Source: Salvia splendens
Lineage: Eukaryota; Streptophyta; Magnoliopsida; Lamiales; Lamiaceae
Assembly: GCF_004379255.2 (NCBI RefSeq)
Contig: NC_056052.1
Coordinates: 7,254,001-7,318,000 of the forward strand
Direction of reading: 5' to 3'
DNA length: 64,000 nucleotides
In this document: in pieces, positions 46,222 through 58,302 of the stretch
How the letters are laid out: the number at the start of each line of letters is the position of its first letter
Position numbering within the stretch: position 1 is the stretch's first letter
Notes under the pieces: model-generated
What the model was told of the DNA's origin: nothing
The model's database searches: none
Seen by the model: the letters and a program-made list of their open reading frames with translations, nothing else
Position numbers and translations under genes: made by a program

Positions 46222-46611
46222 TAAGTATTCTCTCGCTTCTTTCTCTAACTCTCTTTTATTCTAAAATGAATCGATGTCACCAACATTTGAAATATGCTTT
46301 AGTGTAACAAACAAATTACTCCATTTTTCCTACAAAAATATGTGCTCTTTTTTTAATTCATCCCATACAAATATGCATTTTCTACATTTAGAAACTTTTT
46401 TCTCTCTAATGAGATGTGGCTCATTCACCACTAACAATACTTTAATTACTTTTTCGTTCTACTTCTCTCTTACTTTACCAATTGTACATTATAACTAGTG
46501 CTCAACCAAAAGTGTATATTCTTGGGAGACGGAGAGAGTATATTTTATAGTAGTATAACATAACCAATCAGCACAACAAAAAAATCATATTTAAGCACAA
46601 ACAAAATGTGA
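46222..46611. other. Intergenic DNA
   Basis: MITE-like text (ACTCCATTTTTCCTAC... near 46319 to GAGACGGAGAGAGTA near 46540) suggests a diverged Stowaway-like copy. No gene. Confidence 0.35.
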
Positions 46612-46810
46612 TACTTCCTCCGTCCCAAAAAATATGGGCATTTGAAATGACACGTGAAGTAATGCACGATTGGTAAAGTAAGATAGAAGAGGAGAATGAT
46701 AGTTAAAGTAATGAGTTGTAATGGTAAGTCAGTGAAATGAAAATACCCATATTTTTATAGGACAGACGAAAATAAAAAGTGCACATATTTTTATGGGACG
46801 GAGGGAATAT
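46612..46810. mobile_element. Stowaway-like MITE
   Basis: The ends TACTTCCTCCGTCCCAAAAA and TTTTATGGGACGGAGGGAAT are inverted; 199 bp. Confidence 0.8.
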
Positions 46811-47347
46811 ATAATTATACTGAACTATCATTTTTGCATGCTGAAAATACAATAAAATATTTATTTAATTTATTTTTTCATGCAATTTTCTTTATATGAA
46901 TATATGCAATTAGAATATCATTTGAATTCTCATAAAATTACTTTTAACATGATGTATAGTGTGCGAAATATATTTCAAATTAAGTACTGTTTAAGGTTAT
47001 GGGAGAGAAAATGGGTATACTCAATTTTCAATTGTCTTAAAAAATGATTCGTTGTCCTCAATAATTCGAAACATACTGAAGCGAAATAATGAATTATACT
47101 TTGACATAATAATGAATCTAATCTTTCTGATTAAATAGGCAGCATCGTCATATATCGCGATTTAGACCGTCTTAAATTTAGATCCAAAAATCAATATTCA
47201 ATCTCGATTATGATATATGAAGTGATTCTAAATACAACACTTATATATGCATTTAAATAATCCACATTACTTAAATAATTTGTGATTGTTTTCTTTACCT
47301 AATCATGATATATTAATACATGAGGTCCACTTCTGTAATCATCGCTA

Positions 47348-47429
47348 GCAATATTTCATATCTACGTGTACATCGAACGTGTAATACTGCAATATTTCAT
47401 ATCTACGTGTACATCGAACGTGTAATACT
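47348..47429. repeat. Perfect 41-bp tandem duplication with ACGT cores
   Basis: GCAATATTTCATATCTACGT and the next 21 bases occur twice without a mismatch. Each copy holds CTACGTGTA and GAACGTGTA, so four ACGT cores lie in 82 bp. Confidence 0.92.
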
Positions 47430-48365
47430 GATAAATACAATATTAATTTCTACGTTGACGTCATAAATTAGAGAAATTTTAATAATAATACTAATAAACA
47501 AATATTTACGTTTGTATCTTTAGTTTTCTTGTGAGATGTAGATTGTAAACTGGATTGTGATGAATTTTGAATTCCAATTATTAACTCTAAACAAGTACTG
47601 TAATTTAAAACTTCGAATCATGAAATATGTCAAGTATGAGCAATAAACACGAGCATATTTTGATAGATTTAATTTGGGATTCGTTTTAAGATAATTTTTA
47701 TAACTAGTGTATTTGGAGTATTATACAATGTATATATGACTGGTATACCGTATAAGGTAATTTAAAATCATACAAATAATTAGTGTTTATTAGTAGCCAA
47801 CTTAATTATATGACATCACATCTTAGTGAATTCTTCTTAAAAATACATAATTATATATCCTAAAACATTTTACAAATTCTTGTGCATTTAGGAAAATCAC
47901 AAACAGCATATTAAAATACAATTATTTACTCTAATTTACACTTATAATTTCAATCGATTTTTATTTCATAAAATAAAGTCAATAATTATTGTAAGATTAG
48001 ACTCTCTGCTTATAATTACTTAAATGGCCTTGGCCCAAGTTGGTAGCGGCCCACGGGCTACACGTACAAGGCCCGTCAAATTGAAATCCATTTAAATTTT
48101 GAAATTCAAAATAAATGAATTTTAAACTTTAATTGCAGAAGAATGTTTTTATTCCTTTTCTCTGGGACAACTGAAAAACAAAAATATGTTTGTTTTAAGA
48201 AAAACTAGAAACATTGTTAAGAGGGGAAGGGGGTTCAAATGGATAAAGTAGAACGGGTAGATAGGAAGGAATATTAGGACACGTATTAGGGAATAAGTTG
48301 TTTTCCAAATAGCATGTGCCCATGGATCATTGTCGTTAGCATAGTACAATACTTATTAATTTAGC

Positions 48366-48440
48366 GAAAAAATTGAGGGTAATAGAGATTTTTTTCACAT
48401 TTACAGAAAAAATTGAGGGTAGTAGAGATTTTTTTGTGTG
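48366..48440. repeat. 40-bp tandem duplication
   Basis: GAAAAAATTGAGGGTA and following bases repeat at 48366 and 48406 with small differences. Confidence 0.8.
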
Positions 48441-48463
48441 AAAAATAAATGGACTGAAACATG

Positions 48464-48640
48464 TATTCCCTTCGTCCCTGAAAAGTATGAATATTTTAAT
48501 TTTGAAAATTCTTTTCTCCTGAGACTCATTCTCCACTAATAATATTTTAAAAAAAAATTCTATCTCTCTCTTACTTACTAATTATGCATTGAAACTCTTG
48601 GCAAACTAAATATACATACTTTTCAGAGATAGAGGGAGTA
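48464..48640. mobile_element. Stowaway-like MITE
   Basis: The ends TATTCCCTTCGTCCCTGAAA and TTTCAGAGATAGAGGGAGTA are inverted; 177 bp. Confidence 0.75.
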
Positions 48641-48759
48641 TCAATTTATAGATGAGTATAAAATGTATTGAATGATAAAAAAAATTAGGCAAAAAAACTG
48701 ATATACTTTGAAAAGTGGGGTATATTTTGAAATTAAATATTATTTTCTTGATAAAAAAA

Positions 48760-48985
48760 AACAATAAATGCGAAGCTCACTCGCAATCCCATGAGTACGC
48801 TCCGCAACGGCTTCTCAGTGCTTGAAGAGGGGGCACATAGTGAAACACCCCCTTCACAACTCTCGGGCACTGAAAAGACAAGGGACAAGGCCGTTTGCAA
48901 TGCGTTTTGTCCCTCCAAAAGTTGGGACACAACGAAGGCCGCCTTGTCACGCTCTTATTGTAAATTGGCGCCATTAAATTTGTAG
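48760..48985. other. GC-rich unassigned patch
   Basis: A 220-bp island of higher G+C than its surroundings (from GCGAAGCTCACTCGCAATCC to AAATTGGCGCC). Overlapping short frames exist on both strands with no recognisable motif. It may be a MITE of another family or a captured fragment. Confidence 0.3.
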
Positions 48986-49121
48986 GCAAAACTTTTCGGG
49001 CATATCATAATGACATCATTAACTCTATTAGCTAGGAGAGAGGTAAATGTGCGATAACATCTAGTCTTGGTACATGGAAAATGTACAGTACTACACTATT
49101 TAAAAGTATAATTATACAAAA

Positions 49122-49382
49122 CACTCTCTCCGTCAGTAAAATGTTTTCCAGTTTTATCAATTCGGTCTGTCCGTGAAATGTTGTTCACTTTACTTTTTTT
49201 ACCATTTTTGGTAAATGGGCCCAACTTTCAACTAATTCATTACACTCATATTCTATTATAATAAAAACAATATATAAATATGAGACTTATATTCCACTAA
49301 CTTTTTCCACTCACTTTTCTTCACATTTCTTAAAAATCGTGCCAAGTCAAACTTGGACAACATTTCGTGGTCGGAGTGAGTA
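49122..49382. mobile_element. Stowaway-like MITE
   Basis: The ends CACTCTCTCCGTCAGTAAAA and ATTTCGTGGTCGGAGTGAG are inverted. It lies about 160 bp beyond the JAZ stop codon. Confidence 0.75.
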
Positions 49383-49541
49383 AAGTTTAAATTAGAACAA
49401 AGTACAAATAATTAGAAGTAAGTACATGAATCTAAATATGCGTTAATCACGTGCAGGCTATAGTGGCACTTTTCCTAGCACACCAACTAGTTAAAATAAA
49501 ATTAAAAATCACTTAATTAATTAATTAATCATTAAATCTAA

Positions 49542-50400
49542 CTAGTTGGAATTCCTAACAATGGGGTATGGGGAAGTTGCTTGAACCCTAGTCTTTCTTG
49601 TTTGAAGAAACCTCATCAACGATCTCTTTAAGTCAGTGTTTGGACTATAAAGTGGAGAAGCTACCAACGGAGACGGCAGATCGGATCGGGGCGTGTCGTA
49701 CGGTTCTGCTTCACGGCCCGCAAGCCATAAGATTGCTCGAGCCTACACATTTAGAGTTTATTCGAGTAAATAATGTACTGCAAAAATGTGTTTCGTCGTC
49801 TATTTTTTATGATTATAAATGAATGATTATATACATATATGATGGGATGAGATCAGTTGCTATCTATTTGATATGCTAATTGTTAACTATGTCAATATTC
49901 TACGTTATAAATGTTAATGCAAAGACATTTGTACGTTAACTAAATTTTGTTTACATATGTTTTCGTATTGACGTGTAGCAATTTAAGATAGTTAGCAATC
50001 TAACAGGACTCTATACATACCTGTAGTTCAGTAGCATCGCAAACAACAATTTTTCCATTGTAGAAAATTGTGAGCTGCTGCTTCTCTTCTTCATCCTTGT
50101 CCACCCTAATCATTCACCAATTCACAGCAATTTATTACTACATTATATAGCTATAACTGAAAATGAAGACTAAAATTTTTAATCTCATTCACTAAAAATG
50201 GAAGGATTTAATTTTGAAAAAAGGAAATTATTTTAATGACGTTTCGGTTCATTCTAAAATACAGAATTCATTTTAAGATCGTTTTATTTCATTTGAGAGA
50301 GAGAGAGTTACATTTCGGGGTGGCGGGGTTGGTGATCGGCGGGGCGGAGGAAGAGAGGAGGGCGTTCAAGGCGGAGCCCCAAGTTGTAGTTTCTTTTCAT
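49542..50400 (-). CDS. JAZ8: JAZ7/8-type TIFY repressor (124 aa)
   Basis: Three exons with GT-AG borders: 50400-50312, 50105-50021 and 49742-49542. Phases join to 124 residues, close to Arabidopsis JAZ8. The N-terminus MKRNYNLGLRL holds an LxLxL EAR motif (residues 7-11), known in this group to recruit TOPLESS directly. The TIFY core is TIFYNG at 42-47, within QQLTIFYNGKIVVCDATELQ. The C-terminal Jas motif is SLMRFLQTRKTRVQATSPY (99-117), which binds MYC factors. The LPIARR-type degron that normally precedes it is absent; NTDLKR stands there instead, as in stabilised JAZ proteins. It should repress jasmonate responses in the nucleus and resist COI1-dependent decay. Three AACGTG boxes upstream fit MYC control. 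All exons are intact. Confidence 0.95.
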
Positions 50401-50512
50401 CTTTAAAATTTAAGGACAGAGAGAGACTAATACAAATGCAGATAGTTGAAGACTTGAAGCATATGCGGTGGCTAATCTATATATCATGGAATCTTTGAAA
50501 CGAGAAAAAACC

Positions 50513-50642
50513 AACGTGTTTTAATACAACAGATTTTTATTAAAGAAAGAAATAAAGAAATAAAAATATACACGAAAATCGGCAATTGCCTGAGAAAATA
50601 TAGGTTAAAAACGTGTAACATGAGGTATTCTCACCTAACGTG
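50513..50642. promoter_or_regulatory. Three T/G-box (AACGTG) sites upstream of JAZ
   Basis: AACGTG occurs at 50513-50518, 50610-50615 and 50637-50642, within 245 bp of the start codon. AACGTG is a known MYC2-binding T/G-box in jasmonate-induced promoters. Binding here is inferred. Confidence 0.6.
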
Positions 50643-50660
50643 GAATTGGACTGAAACTTG

Positions 50661-50933
50661 TGCTCTCTATCCCTATATTCATCATTTAAACAGTCATTTT
50701 GTCATTTTAGATTGTTGGCGATTTATAGAACAATTTACTTTATTTTACTCTTAGTATGTGGATTCCACATTCTACTAACTTTTTACGCTCACAATTCAAT
50801 ATAAAACTAAAACTTTAAACGGGTTCCACATTACACTCACTTTCTCACTTAACTTTTCTTTAAAAAGTCAAACAATTTCTTAAAATTCATGCCGAATTAA
50901 AAGGGTTCTTTAAATGGTTGGCGGAGGGAGTAT
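50661..50933. mobile_element. Stowaway-like MITE in JAZ promoter
   Basis: The ends GCTCTCTATCCCTATATTCA and AATGGTTGGCGGAGGGAGTA are imperfect inverted repeats. It starts about 260 bp upstream of the JAZ ATG and 18 bp beyond the last AACGTG box. Confidence 0.7.
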
Positions 50934-50938
50934 TATAC

Positions 50939-51159
50939 TACTTCCTCCGTCACAAAGAATATACACTTTTTTTTAGTCTGTCCCACAAGAATATGCACTT
51001 TCTATTTTTGGAACCTTTTTTTCTCTCTAAGGAGGTGGGACTCATTCCCCACTAACAATACTTTAATTACTTTTTATTTCTATCTCTTTTACTTTATCAA
51101 TTGTGCATTAAAACTTATACCGAATTCAAAATGTATATTCTTTTGGGACGGAGTGAGTA
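50939..51159. mobile_element. Stowaway-like MITE, adjacent copy
   Basis: The ends TACTTCCTCCGTCACAAAGA and TTCTTTTGGGACGGAGTGAG are inverted. It abuts the previous MITE with only a few bases between. Confidence 0.78.
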
Positions 51160-51738
51160 CTAAAAGTAATGCCATAATTTTATTAAAATTTATGTGAACA
51201 TAATTATTACTCCTTAACTTTTTAAAAAAATTGTAGGGGTAATATTTAGACTTCTGCTCTATTCACACTTAAATAAGTATTTAACCATCAAAAATGGTGC
51301 GTGAAAAAATGAACATAAATTATGCCGATGATTTGTTCTAATTCCCACATATGGAACTTGAAATTTTATTTATTAAAATAAGTGAATTAGTATTTTTGAA
51401 TCCTATAATAATGGATAATTTTTTCCTGCACAAGGAGTATTAATTTAGTAATCCTATATTCTTTTGCCATGTTATCATATTTATCTAGTACAATTAAATG
51501 TGGATATCTATGCATTATAGTATTAGTCTCTACATTTTTTCAACTTTTGTTTGCATATTTCTCTTTCTAATTAGTGACCACTTTCAATGTTTCTAATTAG
51601 ATAGCCGAATAAGGATCCAAGTTGTCATGATTTTTTTATAACACGTTTTGTACAATATTGCTCTCTTATAACTATTTGCAAATCCAGATGTAGTATCTCA
51701 ATTCGTATTATGTTGAACTTAACACATGCACAACGTCT
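51160..51738. other. Intergenic AT-rich DNA
   Basis: No gene or bounded element seen. Confidence 0.45.
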
Positions 51739-51973
51739 ATCCCTCCGTCCGCCATTAGAAGTCTCGGTCACTTTTGCGCACCCGTTTTATAAAAATGATA
51801 ATAAATATTTAAAGTGGAGAAATGACTAAGTGAGAGAATAATTATGAGAAGAGTCTCCTTAACATTATTTTATCTCTTACTTTACCATTTCTCCACTTTA
51901 ACTATTTATTATCATTTTTATAAAACGAGTGCGCAAAAGTGACCGGACCTCCTAATGACGGACGGAGGGAGTA
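51739..51973. mobile_element. Hairpin MITE with very similar arms
   Basis: Arms of about 90 bp (51739-51828 and 51884-51973) are almost exact reverse complements, sharing TTTATAAAAATGATAATAAA and CCGTCCGCCATTAG or their complements. A 55-bp loop separates them. It is a likely source of a long hairpin RNA if transcribed. Confidence 0.88.
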
Positions 51974-53813
51974 CACGTTTAGTAGAATTTACCCTATTAA
52001 TGTAAATGCTTAACCATGCATATGCATTACTAGTTTACTACATATGGTTACATACTATACTTTAGTAAAAAACACGACTAATTTTATCATTTTGAGCTGT
52101 CCATAAAAAATAGATCGATCAATTCGAAATATAAAAAAGTTTTAAACAAATACTAACTATACATTATTCTAAATGCGGACCCCACAATCCACTAACACTA
52201 CTTCTACAACTTTGTCCCTTTCTCTTAGTCTCTTACTTTACCAATTAAGCATTAAAACCCTTATCATTTATAACATATGCATAAAATGATCTATTGTGAT
52301 TATGTGTTGATAATACTGTTTTGTTATGTTGATGATACTACAACGTGTTGATGATATTATGATTATATGTTTTAAAAATTATTTCTTCGTAACTATACAA
52401 GTATTTAAAATAATTTTTCCATTATTGATGTCAAATTCTTAATTCCAATATGGCAATATTTATGTGCTTTGTTTGTTTCTACTTTTGTCGGCTGCTTAAT
52501 TTGATAGTGCAACTTAATTCGTCAGTCGAGTTAGGCATGCTAAAGTACCCCTTGTCCATATAGTTTTAGCATATAATAACACGTTTTTCTCTCTAAGATT
52601 ATGTACAATCTAATCCCTTCATTTTTATTTATTTTTCAATAAACTTAAATAATAAATGAAACTATATATGGAATTTAATGGTCGATGCAAGCTGTCCACT
52701 TCCAATGATAAATTGAATGCATTTGCTTTGTGATGTTAATTTTAGAATAGATGTTATTTCTCTGAACTACCCTCTCATAACGTTGGAATTTATTAAAACA
52801 CATTATTTAATTTTAGGAAAGCCCCATATTTTACATTTGAAAAGTTCCTCTCCATTTATTAAAATCTCATTGGTCTCTATCGGTACATCTCCATGATTCA
52901 TCAATATATTAAGTAAATGGCATAAGAAATTTCATAATTATTTAAAGAACAACGTTGAAAGAGTGTTCATTATTCTTTATTCAAATAAGTTGTTTACTTT
53001 TCTTTCTCTATGATGTGATTGATGAACTGATACATTCTTCACTTCCCTATGCTACTTTGTGCCTGTCTATGTTGGATGTCTAAAACTGATTTACTGCAGC
53101 ATTTTGATATTCTAGTTAATAATGTAATTATATATATATAGATTAATAGAGGAGTTGGGAAATGTAAAGAAAAAAGCATCCAAAACTCTGGAAAGCCAGG
53201 CATATTAATGGATTTAAAAGACTCTTTCAAACTTAAGGGTATGGTTAAGTGGTATTTGACTCGTCCATCCTTAATTAAATGGTCAGAGAATTGATCTCTA
53301 TTTTTAGGTATGGAGCAACTTTAAATCATTCGGTTAATTATTCCGCCCTTTGAGGTGCCTACAAATCAGCACAGAAAATAATCACTAAGTCCATCGATGA
53401 ATACCTTGGTCTAGTAAACAAAATAAAAAAACTCTCTTTCACATTGATAAGCCCATCTATCACTATTACTCAAACAAAGTCCACAGCATAAAAGCGTGGC
53501 AATTTTTTAGTTCATGACATAATTTTTTTTATTCAAGATAAATGCTCAAGCCAATAAAAATGACTTTCTAAGTCTATTGAAAGCAAAAGACAACATTCCA
53601 GCCTCCCTACAAATCAACTAAATACAACCTATCTTCCTCAACAGCTCAAGCCTAAACAGTTAGACCCATGTAATTTAAGTTTGTTATGCACTTTTCACGA
53701 AAGGTAATAGACAACGAGGAGCAATACAAATTTTAATAAGTGTAATAAAGAAAAGATTTTATCATATACATACTATTAATAATGGTTAAAAAATTAATTG
53801 TGAACATAAAAAA
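51974..53813. other. Intergenic AT-rich DNA
   Basis: Diverged MITE-like text around 52080-52290 (GAGCTGTCCATAAAAAATAG to AAAATGATCTATTG). No gene. Confidence 0.45.
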
Positions 53814-54027
53814 TACTTCATCTGTCCATAAAAATAGACCATTTTTAAAATGTACGAGTTTTAATATGCAATTAGTAAAGTAGGAGATATAAAGAAAAAG
53901 TAATTGGGGTATTTTTAGTGGAAAAAAAAGATCCACCTAGATAATTTCTATAAATAAAAGTTGTTATTTTATTAAAACAACATAAAATGAAAAAAAAACA
54001 ATCAAATTTCATGGGACAAATAGAGTA
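53814..54027. mobile_element. Stowaway-like MITE
   Basis: The ends TACTTCATCTGTCCATAAAA and TCATGGGACAAATAGAGTA are imperfect inverted repeats. Confidence 0.65.
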
Positions 54028-54939
54028 ATTGGAAATACATAAAAGAAAGAATAAATAAATTATTACTACTTCCTCCCATGTCCCATTGTAGTTGAGTCAT
54101 TTTATTTTTTACAAAAAATAACATATCTCATTTCACTTACTTTTCTCTCTTTTTTACTCTATTCTCTTTTCATCACTACTTAAGTTTAGGCCCCCTTTCA
54201 AATTCACATAAATCATAGGTTGTATGTTCCAGTGACATCTCATCTAGCTACCAAGACACAACTCCAATGGTTTCTTAGATCAGTGCCCTCATATTAAATG
54301 TCAATCTTCCATGTGGTGTATCTTTACAACCATGTAACATTACACTATTTTCGTATTTACAGATACATAAATCTAGAAAATCCTCTCAAAATCACCTCAG
54401 TCGTTATATTAAGTTATGTACACTAACTTACTAGGTTGCGTGGAGATCTATGGAGCCCTCTGGATGACATGACTTGGTCAAGTCGCTTGATTGCACTATC
54501 TGACTCGGCTAAGTAACTCTCTCTTGTTTGCACAACTTTCATAAAACGGTGTTAACTTTCTCTACATTAATCAGAATGAAACGTGCAAGATGTCAATATG
54601 AAATTGTTTGAAAACAAACAGATTGGTGTCCTTGAGGGCCACTCTTTACTCTAGACCATTTTTTCCTTCAAATCTCAACGAAAAAACACCCAATTGGTAG
54701 AATATTAAACAAAAATAATGAAAACTAATCAAGATCCAAACAAAACAAGATAGATAAATCTAACCCTAAAAACACATAAACTAGGAGCGTATCAAGCTCT
54801 GATATATTGAAATTCGAAATTTATTATTACATTCATCTTCATAGATATCCATTTCATCATTTGGTTTTCTCAAAAGAAACATAATTAGAATATACTGTTC
54901 AAGTTGTGGCCTGTGGGCTCCTATGTGGAAATTTCATTA
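54028..54939. other. Intergenic DNA with LTR-like scraps
   Basis: A one-ended MITE starts at 54068 (TACTTCCTCCCATGTCCC). AAGCTCTGATATATTGAA near 54799 resembles a decayed initiator-Met primer site beside an LTR edge. No gene. Confidence 0.35.
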
Positions 54940-56556
54940 GAGCATCCACAATGGCGGCGAGCGGACCGGCTAGCCGATCTCCGGTTCGCTCTCCGAACCA
55001 TTGTAACCGGCGAGTTCCATTTCGGCAAAAAAATCGGCGAGCGCACACCGATCCGCGAACGCTGGCCGATGCGAAATTTTCTTTTTTTTTTTATTTTCGA
55101 AACACTATATGTACGCGCTTTGCACGTCATTTTCATTCGCACCACTTATTTTAACGAGTACTCTCTCTATCTTAATTTTTGTACAAGATCAACAGCGTGA
55201 AATGGAGAACAACAACGAAGGTACTCCAATGACGAGCGGGTGTCAAACTCCCCCGGTACCCGTGGGAGGTGTATGTGGTCAGATGCCCGGGTACTACAAC
55301 ATGTACCCGTGGCAGCAGATGATGCCCGGGATGGCAGCCGGGGGGAGTATGCCGGGGGGTTACCGGCGATGCCGGGGTGGGCACCCGGTATGCAGATGAT
55401 GCCGGGGTGGGCACCCGGGATGCAGACGATGCCGGGGGTACCGGCGATGCAGGGGACGCCGGGGGGAGGGGGTACCGGCAACGCAGGGAACGCCGGGAGG
55501 GGACAACGTCTATCGCCCCAGTTTTGATTTTTCGACTGCTTCTTCGCACACATCGACCCCAACGGAGGCGCAGTTCACGCAATATGAGACTTTCTCCTTG
55601 AAGGAGTTGGGGTTTGATCTTCTTGGTGTTCCGGAAACTCCCGTTCAAATGGGGGGAGTAGGGCTGGGTCGGGGCCCCCTAAAGAAGAAGGGCAAGGGGA
55701 AGGGCAAGAGGGTCGGCGAGTCGTCGTAGCCGGGTGAGGACGACTGCTCGGTACGGAGAAAGTGGACTGATGCAGAGAACGTCGCGCTGTCCAAGGCATG
55801 GGTGAGTGTTTGCGATGATCCCCTCACTTCAAACAATCAGAGGATCGTCAACATGTGGGCAAAAATAGCAGCAGCCTACAAGGCATTTTGCCCGGAGGGC
55901 AGGCCGCGCAACGGGGAGGAGTGCCGGAAGGCGTGGGACCGAATCAGGGCTGGGGTCTCTCGATTTTCTGGCTTGTACGCCAACGCCCTCCGCATGCAGA
56001 GCAGTTGCCAAACGGAGGATGACTGCAGGAGGATAGCGGAGAAAGCCCTCCCCCAGCCCGGGTCGTATAAGGAGTTCACCTACTGGAACTGCTATGAGGT
56101 GCTGAACGACTCCGAGAAGTTCCGGGCAGGTGTCGACGCTGGCTGGCCGAAGAAGCAACCACTGAACTACACCGGTGATTACAGCGGCAGCAGCGGCGGT
56201 TCCCACGACCTCCCCGAGGGTGCTCAGGAGCTCTCATCCCCTCCATCGTTCGCTCGCCGACCTCGTCTGGTTGGTCAAAGGCGGGCGCAACGGGAGGCGA
56301 GGGGGCTCCGGGGGGTCCCAAGAGGTCCAGTCGGCATCCCCCCTTGGCCAGTCGACAGAGGATCTCAAATTCTTCGCGCGTCAACAAACGCGTGCTCAGA
56401 TGGTCAAGATCTTAGCCGATTTGAAGGCAGCAGAGGACCCCGAGGAGAAGAGCTTTCTTCACGCATTGCTCGTGAGCATGCGTGACGATTTGAAGGCCAC
56501 CGCGGCACAGGGGGTACCGGCGGCGACGGAGACTACGAGTGAGGCGGAGGTCGGTT
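54940..56556 (+). pseudogene. Broken PIF/Harbinger ORF1 (trihelix/SANT type)
   Basis: The left terminus GAGCATCCACAATGGCGGCG follows TTA, the PIF/Harbinger pattern; a matching right terminus was not found. The frame starts MENNNEGTPMTSGCQTPP at 55203, passes Met-Pro-Gly-rich repeats, shifts near 55360 and again near 55495 (both in G-runs), reads SHTSTPTEAQFTQYETFSLK to a TAG at 55727, and continues RRKWTDAENVALSKAWVSVC. The conserved DNA-binding domain (IVNMWAKIAAAYKAF, NGEECRKAWDRIRAGVSRF) and YKEFTYWNCYEVLNDSEKF follow. At least one more shift near 56220 leads to the tail QMVKILADLKAAEDPEEKSF. With three shifts and a stop it cannot make the full protein. Confidence 0.72.
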
Positions 56557-56977
56557 GAACCACCGGTCTAACCGTTTTACTGTTACAATTATATATAATT
56601 ATATATATATATATATAGAATAATACAAAAAATATATTAAATTTAGTAAATGATTTACAATTACTAATATACCACAAAACATTAAATCTTATAGATAATT
56701 AGTGATATATAAACATTAAAATTTAGTAAATATAATCAAATATATAAATTTAATATTAGTTAGTTTAGTAAAAAAATATAATATTAAAATAGATAAAGTT
56801 TATATTAATTTAAAAAAAATTATTTCGTAAAACAATATTATAATTAAATATGAATTATTAATTAGTTTAGATAAGAATATTCATTAATGTCAAAAGTTAG
56901 TGTATATAAATTAAGTATTTATTATAAAAAAATTATTTATAGTAAAAAAATCTTATATGATATTATTAATAATAGGG

Positions 56978-57625
56978 GAGTGATCAATTACTAACTTAAC
57001 CTTTAATTGCTAACTATAGCTAATTTAGAACCATAAGATTTGTAGAGATCTAGTGGTCTATAAATCGTCATGTGTAATTTCGTTTTATTATTATATAAAT
57101 TTAAAAAGATTAGAAAACTATCAAAATTAGGGTTTTGGATCAAAATATCAATACAATGCATTAAACATATCAATACGATTCATTGAATATGTCAACATAA
57201 TTTAGCATTGACATTGTATATGTATTATATTGACATATTATGATAGTTACATGTCATTAAGCTGCTTTTGAAAAATACGAAAATTAAAGAATTTTTTTCC
57301 AAATTTTGACATCGGAACATATGCAAGTGAGATCACGTTAGAATCCTTATAAAATTATCTTTAATTTGATATAAGTTGTGTAAAAAATAATTTAAATTGA
57401 GATAGTTATAATTATTAAAAGTTTTTGGATATTTTTTTGAAAGTTAGTTATAACCAACTTTTGGTCAACATTAATACCCCTAAGTGATATTTTCTGTGCA
57501 TTGTATTGATACTCATAGATGGATAATCTCATGCCTCATGATCCAATGTGTATTATTAAATGTGTATTATTTAGTTGTAGTTAGCAATTTAGGGGTGAGT
57601 TAGCAATATAACATATCTCGATAAT
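56978..57625. mobile_element. Small AT-rich TIR element
   Basis: The left end TAGGGGAGTGATCAATTACT, with TTGCTAACTATAGCTAA, is mirrored by TTAGTTGTAGTTAGCAA and GAGTTAGCAATATAACATAT at 57560-57620. The left terminus resembles that of the Pack-type element at 24.2 kb. Non-coding. Confidence 0.5.
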
Positions 57626-57791
57626 AATATAGGTGATAAGTACAGTATCATTAAAATATAGAGGATGATAATTATTTATATTATAATTAACAATTATATT
57701 AAAGAATATAAAACTAAAATGAATTATTAGTTTATATAGATAAAATTTTGATAGTTAATGTATAAAAATATTTAATGTTCAAATTGTTCAA

Positions 57792-57890
57792 TGAGCCCAT
57801 GTGGTGGAGTTGTAGAGGTCTTCTTAACTAGAAGAGAGGTCATGAGTTCAAACCCTAGTAACAACAAATTTTAAAAGATTTTGACAAAAA
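57792..57890 (+). mobile_element. tRNA-derived SINE-like fragment
   Basis: A tRNA-like stretch with A-box-like GTGGTGGAGTTGTAG and B box GAGTTCAAACCCTAG (57844-57858), then an A-rich tail. No flanking duplication identified. Confidence 0.5.
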
Positions 57891-57979
57891 AATAGAAAAT
57901 CGATTTCCGGTTCACGGTCCAACCGGTTTGGCCGGACGGTTCCACCGGTTCTCGGTGGTTCAATGCAGTAGTGGTTTAA

Positions 57980-58184
57980 AGGGGAGTAAAGTGATAATAA
58001 ATGATAATAAATAGTTAAAATGGAAAGAGGGTAAAGTCGGTGTCAGAATAAGGTAGATAAAAATCTTATCTATATTATTCTTTCTCTTACTTTATTTTTT
58101 TCTCCATTTTAACTATTTATTATCATTTTCTAAAACGAGTGCAGAAAAAAAATGACTCAACTACCGCAGAACTGAGGGAGTAGT
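57980..58184. mobile_element. MITE with inverted arms
   Basis: GATAATAAATAGTTAAAATG (58002-58021) is the exact complement of CATTTTAACTATTTATTATC (58103-58122). The right end reads GAACTGAGGGAGTAG. The left end is degraded. Confidence 0.65.
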
Positions 58185-58302
58185 TAGCATTAGTGAAGAA
58201 AATGAAATAAATTATAGCTTATGTTCTTTAAATATTAAATAGAATATAAGAAAATTATGTGAGAATTTTAGAAAATGTTATATGGCGACTGATAAGTTCT
58301 TT

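Larger units (their letters stand above)
46811..48463. other. Intergenic AT-rich DNA
   Basis: No gene. It contains two short tandem duplications (47348-47429 and 48366-48440). Confidence 0.5.
56553..57963. mobile_element. Candidate TIR element, ACCGG-rich ends
   Basis: The left end GGTTGAACCACCGGTCTAAC and the right end TCTCGGTGGTTCAA are inverted over TTGAACCACCG. The right subterminal region repeats CCGGTT (57906-57960). It would explain why the Harbinger ORF1 copy ends abruptly at 56556 with no right terminus. No target duplication was found. Confidence 0.4.

Noticed and set aside
55167..56387. Several minus-strand frames of 67-158 codons
   Set aside because: They are complements of the broken Harbinger ORF1, which has the recognisable domain on the plus strand.
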